In this document: positions 5,566-8,507 of the stretch, piece by piece
How positions within the stretch are numbered: position 1 is the first letter of the stretch
Layout of the letters: each line of letters starts with the position of its first letter
Source: Thermoflexales bacterium
GTDB taxonomy: Bacteria > Chloroflexota > Anaerolineae > Fen-1058
Assembly: GCA_016931085.1 (NCBI GenBank)
Contig: JAFGFO010000306.1
Span: 1 to 8,507 of the forward strand
Reading direction: 5' to 3'
Length of the DNA: 8,507 nucleotides
Notes under the pieces: model-generated
What the model was told of the DNA's origin: nothing
Database searches by the model: none
Seen by the model: the letters and a program-made list of their open reading frames with translations, nothing else
Program-made: the position numbers and the translations under genes

Positions 5566-5587
5566 GGGCAAACACGGGGGTTTGCCC
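5566..5587 (-). repeat. Hairpin in the yebC leader, probably a dispersed repeat
   Basis: GGGCAAAC (5566-5573) and GTTTGCCC (5580-5587) form a perfect 8-bp stem with a 6-base loop. It lies in the predicted yebC leader, between the transcription start (near 5606) and the Shine-Dalgarno sequence, 8 bases upstream of the latter. The wider stretch reads GTAGGGGCAAACCCCCGTG on the minus strand and resembles GTAGGGGC-type short palindromes dispersed in many genomes. No T-tract follows, so it is not a standard terminator. Confidence 0.6.
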
Positions 5588-5612
5588 CTACGTGTTGTTC
5601 TGAATGCCCCCG

Positions 5613-5642
5613 ATTATACTACAAAGGTGGCAAGCTTGGCAA
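5613..5642 (-). promoter_or_regulatory. Promoter of the yebC-ruvC-ruvA unit, with a 9-bp tandem duplication
   Basis: On the minus strand, TTGCCA (5642 to 5637) and a perfect TATAAT (5618 to 5613) are 18 bases apart; the start should be near 5606. The -35 hexamer lies in an exact tandem duplication of AGCTTGCCA (5645-5637 and 5636-5628), so a second TTGCCA sits in the spacer, too close to the -10 box to serve as -35. The promoter begins 17 bases downstream of the infA stop codon. Confidence 0.65.
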
Positions 5643-5658
5643 GCTCTTAGAAATGGGT

Positions 5659-5904
5659 TTACTTCTTGAAACGGTACGTGATGCGCCCTCGTTCCAGGTC
5701 ATATGGACTAAGCTCGACCTGGACACGATCACCCAATAAAATGCGAATATAATACATGCGCATTTTCCCAGAAATATGGGCCAGGATGGTATGTCCGTTT
5801 TCCAGTTGAACTCGGAACATGGCATTGGGCAAGGATTCGACCACTGTGCCCGTCACCTCGATGACATCTTTTGGACTCTTTGTTTGCACTTTTTTCTTGA
5901 CCAT
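5659..5904 (-). CDS. infA: Translation initiation factor IF-1
   Basis: IF-1 is an S1-like OB-fold protein that binds the A site of the 30S subunit during initiation, together with IF-2 and IF-3. The 81-residue protein covers the whole family: [20 protein letters not shown], then [20 protein letters not shown], then [24 protein letters not shown]. It is slightly longer than the usual 70-73 residues because of a basic N-terminal extension, [13 protein letters not shown]. The frame is open 12 codons further upstream, but that stretch lies in the hairpin region; AAAGGAG (5909-5915) stands 4 bases before the ATG at 5904, an excellent ribosome-binding site. infA usually sits in the ribosomal-protein cluster; here it follows ftsK after 83 bases filled with hairpins. 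A second copy elsewhere is possible. Confidence 0.96.
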   Translation of the reverse strand: MVKKKVQTKSPKDVIEVTGTVVESLPNAMFRVQLENGHTILAHISGKMRMYYIRILLGDRVQVELSPYDLERGRITYRFKK

Positions 5905-5918
5905 CAATCTCCTTTGCC

Positions 5919-5984
5919 GGCAGCATTGGCCTTCGGCCAATGCTGCCGCAGATCCGCAGGATCTGACGTTCGGCGAAGCCGAAC
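5919..5984 (-). promoter_or_regulatory. Three perfect tandem hairpins in the ftsK-infA spacer
   Basis: Three perfect inverted repeats with 3-base loops follow each other with gaps of 2 and 1 bases: GTTCGGC/GCCGAAC (5968-5974 with 5978-5984, 7 bp), CAGATCC/GGATCTG (5949-5955 with 5959-5965, 7 bp), and GGCAGCATTGGCC/GGCCAATGCTGCC (5919-5931 with 5935-5947, 13 bp). In the minus-strand transcript they start 3 bases after the ftsK stop codon and end 3 bases before the infA AAAGGAG. No U-tract follows any of them. They may protect or process the mRNA, regulate infA translation, or be a compound REP-type repeat. Confidence 0.75.
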
Positions 5985-5987
5985 TGT

Positions 5988-8255
5988 CTAGTCACTCTCC
6001 GGTTGAGCGAACACTTTCCGCACGCGGCCGGCCGCTTCCGGCGGGCCGATGACCCCCATCTCCTCCATCTGCTCGATAAGGCGGGCGGCCTTGGGGTAGC
6101 CGATGCGCAGCTTGCGCTGAAGCAGCGATGCGCTGGCGCCGCGCCGCCGTTGCACGAGTGCGATGGCTTGCTGCAAAAGCTTTTCGTCGTCTTCGGCGCC
6201 CAATTCGCCTTCCAAACCACCTCCGCCTGACAAAGCGGCCTGGCCCATGGCGCGCTCCCAGGGTGCTTCTTCAGGCTCGACGCCTTCGGCCGCCAACTTG
6301 TCTTGCCAGTACTTGACAATCTGTTCGGTTTCGCGATCCGACACATAACATCCCTGCACTCTGAGCGGGTGGCCGGCGTCTGGCGCCTGGTACAGCATGT
6401 CACCCTTGCCCAGCAGGGTTTCCGCGCCCACCCCGTCCAGGATCACGCGGCTGTCGACTGAAGACGCCACAGCGAACGAGATACGGGCCGGGAAATTGGC
6501 CTTGATCAAGCCGGTCACCACATCCGTCGAGGGTCGCTGGGTAGCCATCACCAGGTGGATACCGGTGGCGCGCGCCATCTGGGCGATACGGCAAATGGTC
6601 TTTTCAATCTCGACCGGCGCCAGCATCATCAGATCGGCCAATTCGTCAATAAAAACGACGACCTGGGGCAGTTTGCCTTCCTCAGCATCAAGCTCATCCA
6701 TTTTGTCGCGCTCGGTCACTTTTTGGTTATAATCGGTCAGGTTACGGGCGCCGAGCTCAGCAAATCTTTTGTAGCGGGCGTCCATCTCTCGCGTCACCCA
6801 GCGCAAAACACCCACGATGCGAGTCAAGTCCGTCTCAACCTTACCATACAGGTGTGGCAAGCCGTTCCAGCGCACCAGCTCGACCATCTTGGGGTCAATC
6901 ATCACCAGCTTGAGATCCTCAGGCTGGTTGTTGAGCACCAGGCAAGCGATCAGGGCATTGATACAAACCGACTTGCCCGAGCCGGTCGTGCCGGCGATCA
7001 ACAAGTGCGGCATGCTGCCCATGTCGGTCACGATCGATTGTCCGCTCACATCCTTGCCCAAAGCCACCGCCAGTGGCTTGGAAGCGATTTTGCGAAAGGG
7101 TTGGCTTTCCATCACACCGCGCAAGCTGACCAGCGACACGTGCGAATTGGGCACTTCGATGCCCACATAAGACTGGCCTGGCACAGGCGCTTCGATACGC
7201 AAGGTGGCGGCAGCCAACGCCAAGGCCAAGTCACTGGACAAGGATGCGATCTGGCCCACTCGCACCTTTTGCCGGCGCACGTTGCCATCGGCCATCGAGC
7301 GCTCGATAAAGCCAGGTTCGACGGCATATTGAGTCACCGCCGGCCCCACACTGTACCCGACGATGTTGGTTTCCAGACCAAACTGGCGAAGCGTGTCGCG
7401 AATCAATTCCGCCCGTTGCTTGATCTCATCCTCACTGATCGCCTCCGACGTCAGTTGTTCTAACAAATCGAGGGGGGGCAAATTGCGATCTCGCTTGACC
7501 GGCCTGGTTTTCCGTTCTGGTGCAGCCAAGTTTTTCAAAGCGACCGCGCCGGCCTGGCGAGCCGGGCGAAGCCCAGGCAGCGGCTTGGGTGAGACCGGTT
7601 CAGTCGCCCGGCGTGGCGGAGGCGTCAGAGGCGACTCTACTTGCTGGGGTCGGGCAGCCTCGACCGCCGCCAGCGCGCCCGACCATTTCTGCAATGCCGC
7701 GCGCAACTGCCCTGGGAACACCAGGGCCAAACCGCCAGCCGTGCCCAGCAGCAAGGCGATCGCTGACAGCACTCGTCCCCCCAACACATCGCTCGTCCAG
7801 GCGGCCAAGCCCCATCCAAACCAACCCCCACCGCCGCTTTTTTCGAGCAACTGCCACGGATCGGCCCAAACAGCCAGGCTGTGAAGCAGTCCCAAGCCGC
7901 AGAAAAAGGCGATTTCCAGGCCGATCAGCTTGCTCCACGGAAATCCAGGCTGGCTGTCTTGGCGACGCAGCAGCACATAGCCACCCCAGCCCAGTGCCAG
8001 GGGGATGACGAAAGCGCCCCAACCAAAAAGCCGGCGCAGAGCATTGACCCAACCATCGATCCCAAAGCCGCTGGTCAGGCCCAACAAGGCCAAAAGAGTC
8101 AGTGGTGCAACCAATATAAGCAGGACAGCCCCGACGCTCTCGGCCTGGCGCGTGTCCCACTTGAAGTTAAAAGGCAACTGCACAGGCTGAGGCGCCACGC
8201 GCTTGCCCTTGTCATCCTTGCTACTTTTGGTCGTCCGTGAAGTGGCCTTAGCCAT
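5988..8255 (-). CDS. ftsK: DNA translocase FtsK/SpoIIIE
   Basis: FtsK/SpoIIIE is a septum-anchored hexameric ATPase that pumps double-stranded DNA to clear the chromosome from the closing septum. The 755-residue protein shows all parts: a basic N-terminus, about four hydrophobic membrane segments (near 41-61, 78-96, 112-130 and 162-180), a proline-rich linker (about 200-260), the alpha domain (about 260-390), and the RecA-like motor with Walker A GTTGSGKS at 422-429, Walker [11 protein letters not shown] at 532-541 and MATQRPS at 570-576. The C-terminal gamma winged helix, which reads polar DNA signals, spans about 692-749 ([26 protein letters not shown]). Its short linker is closer to SpoIIIE than to E. 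coli FtsK. AAAAAGGA (8261-8268) is 5 bases before the ATG and touches the stop codon of the upstream S1 gene, implying coupled translation. Confidence 0.96.
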   Translation of the reverse strand: MAKATSRTTKSSKDDKGKRVAPQPVQLPFNFKWDTRQAESVGAVLLILVAPLTLLALLGLTSGFGIDGWVNALRRLFGWGAFVIPLALGWGGYVLLRRQDSQPGFPWSKLIGLEIAFFCGLGLLHSLAVWADPWQLLEKSGGGGWFGWGLAAWTSDVLGGRVLSAIALLLGTAGGLALVFPGQLRAALQKWSGALAAVEAARPQQVESPLTPPPRRATEPVSPKPLPGLRPARQAGAVALKNLAAPERKTRPVKRDRNLPPLDLLEQLTSEAISEDEIKQRAELIRDTLRQFGLETNIVGYSVGPAVTQYAVEPGFIERSMADGNVRRQKVRVGQIASLSSDLALALAAATLRIEAPVPGQSYVGIEVPNSHVSLVSLRGVMESQPFRKIASKPLAVALGKDVSGQSIVTDMGSMPHLLIAGTTGSGKSVCINALIACLVLNNQPEDLKLVMIDPKMVELVRWNGLPHLYGKVETDLTRIVGVLRWVTREMDARYKRFAELGARNLTDYNQKVTERDKMDELDAEEGKLPQVVVFIDELADLMMLAPVEIEKTICRIAQMARATGIHLVMATQRPSTDVVTGLIKANFPARISFAVASSVDSRVILDGVGAETLLGKGDMLYQAPDAGHPLRVQGCYVSDRETEQIVKYWQDKLAAEGVEPEEAPWERAMGQAALSGGGGLEGELGAEDDEKLLQQAIALVQRRRGASASLLQRKLRIGYPKAARLIEQMEEMGVIGPPEAAGRVRKVFAQPESD

Positions 8256-8267
8256 GGCAATCCTTTT

Positions 8268-8507
8268 TCACAACCGTATCTCGCGATAACTCTCGACAGG
8301 CGATGGGGGCAATGAAGTATGTGTCCCTTTCTGGCGTAAAGAAAGCCCCATTCGCCGGCGCACGCCATCGATGTTCAAAATACATGCGACGATCCGGTCA
8401 CCCTCACACACGACGTTGCGCGGGTGCAAGAAAGCGCCCTCGGCCAATTCCGAGATATGGATCAGGCCTTCCAAGCCGTCCTCGACGCGCACAAAAGCGC
8501 CAAAGCT
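8268..8507 (-). CDS. S1-domain RNA-binding protein, C-terminal part (runs off the window)
   Basis: Only the last 79 residues are in the window; the 5' part lies beyond base 8507. They carry most of one S1 OB-fold, with the typical run SFGAFVRVEDGLEGLIHISE, then GDRIVACILNIDGVRRRMGLSLRQ, followed by a short non-conserved tail. S1 domains bind single-stranded RNA. The protein may be a ribosomal protein S1 homologue (rpsA-like) or another multi-S1 protein; the number of repeats cannot be seen. An internal GTG at 8492 is not the start, because the S1 motif continues upstream of it. The stop codon is 12 bases before the ftsK ATG, so the two genes very likely share an operon. Confidence 0.85.
   Translation of the reverse strand, partial: SFGAFVRVEDGLEGLIHISELAEGAFLHPRNVVCEGDRIVACILNIDGVRRRMGLSLRQKGTHTSLPPSPVESYREIRL

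Noticed and set aside
5729..6403. 224-codon minus-strand frame spanning the ftsK end and infA
   Set aside because: It runs in another frame through both conserved genes and the hairpin array, with a low-complexity, domain-free translation.
6555..7463. 302-codon plus-strand frame opposite ftsK
   Set aside because: It lies opposite conserved FtsK motor motifs and its H/Q-rich translation has no recognisable domain.

Overview
The window looks like a chromosomal housekeeping segment of a GC-rich bacterium. Gene content, protein style and short palindromic intergenic repeats suggest Chloroflexota, perhaps Anaerolineae; this is inference, since no rRNA or other taxonomic marker is present. There are two blocks on opposite strands converging near 3478-3564. 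No tRNA, rRNA, CRISPR array, transposase or phage gene is seen.

Plus-strand block (157-3477): rsmG (16S rRNA m7G527 methyltransferase), a stand-alone CheY-like receiver protein, a diacylglycerol/lipid kinase of the DagK/YegS family, and a two-gene unit made of a small acidic protein overlapping a degenerate PIN-like protein. Each unit has its own readable sigma70-type promoter, so this is a row of separately transcribed genes. The rsmG promoter places the start site on the start codon, predicting a leaderless mRNA.

Minus-strand block (8507 down to 3565): the 3' end of an S1-domain RNA-binding protein gene, ftsK/spoIIIE (DNA translocase), infA (IF-1), then yebC, ruvC and ruvA. S1 and ftsK are 12 bases apart and infA follows ftsK after an 83-base spacer. 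yebC starts from its own promoter, overlaps ruvC by 4 bases (ATGA), and ruvA follows. The block joins translation (S1, IF-1, YebC) with chromosome segregation and Holliday-junction processing (FtsK, RuvA, RuvC). ruvB is not in the window.

The genes are ordinary families; the unusual content is between them. It includes three perfect tandem hairpins in the ftsK-infA spacer, a pair of near-identical 14-bp palindromes in the lipid-kinase leader, a 103-bp palindromic element upstream of that promoter, helically phased CTCTGTG heptamers upstream of rsmG, degenerate short-period repeats on both sides of ruvA, and a hairpin plus a 9-bp tandem duplication in the yebC promoter/leader. I see no clearly new multi-gene system. 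The best candidate for something undescribed among the proteins is the small-acidic/PIN-like pair; among nucleic-acid elements it is the infA triple hairpin and the lipid-kinase leader.
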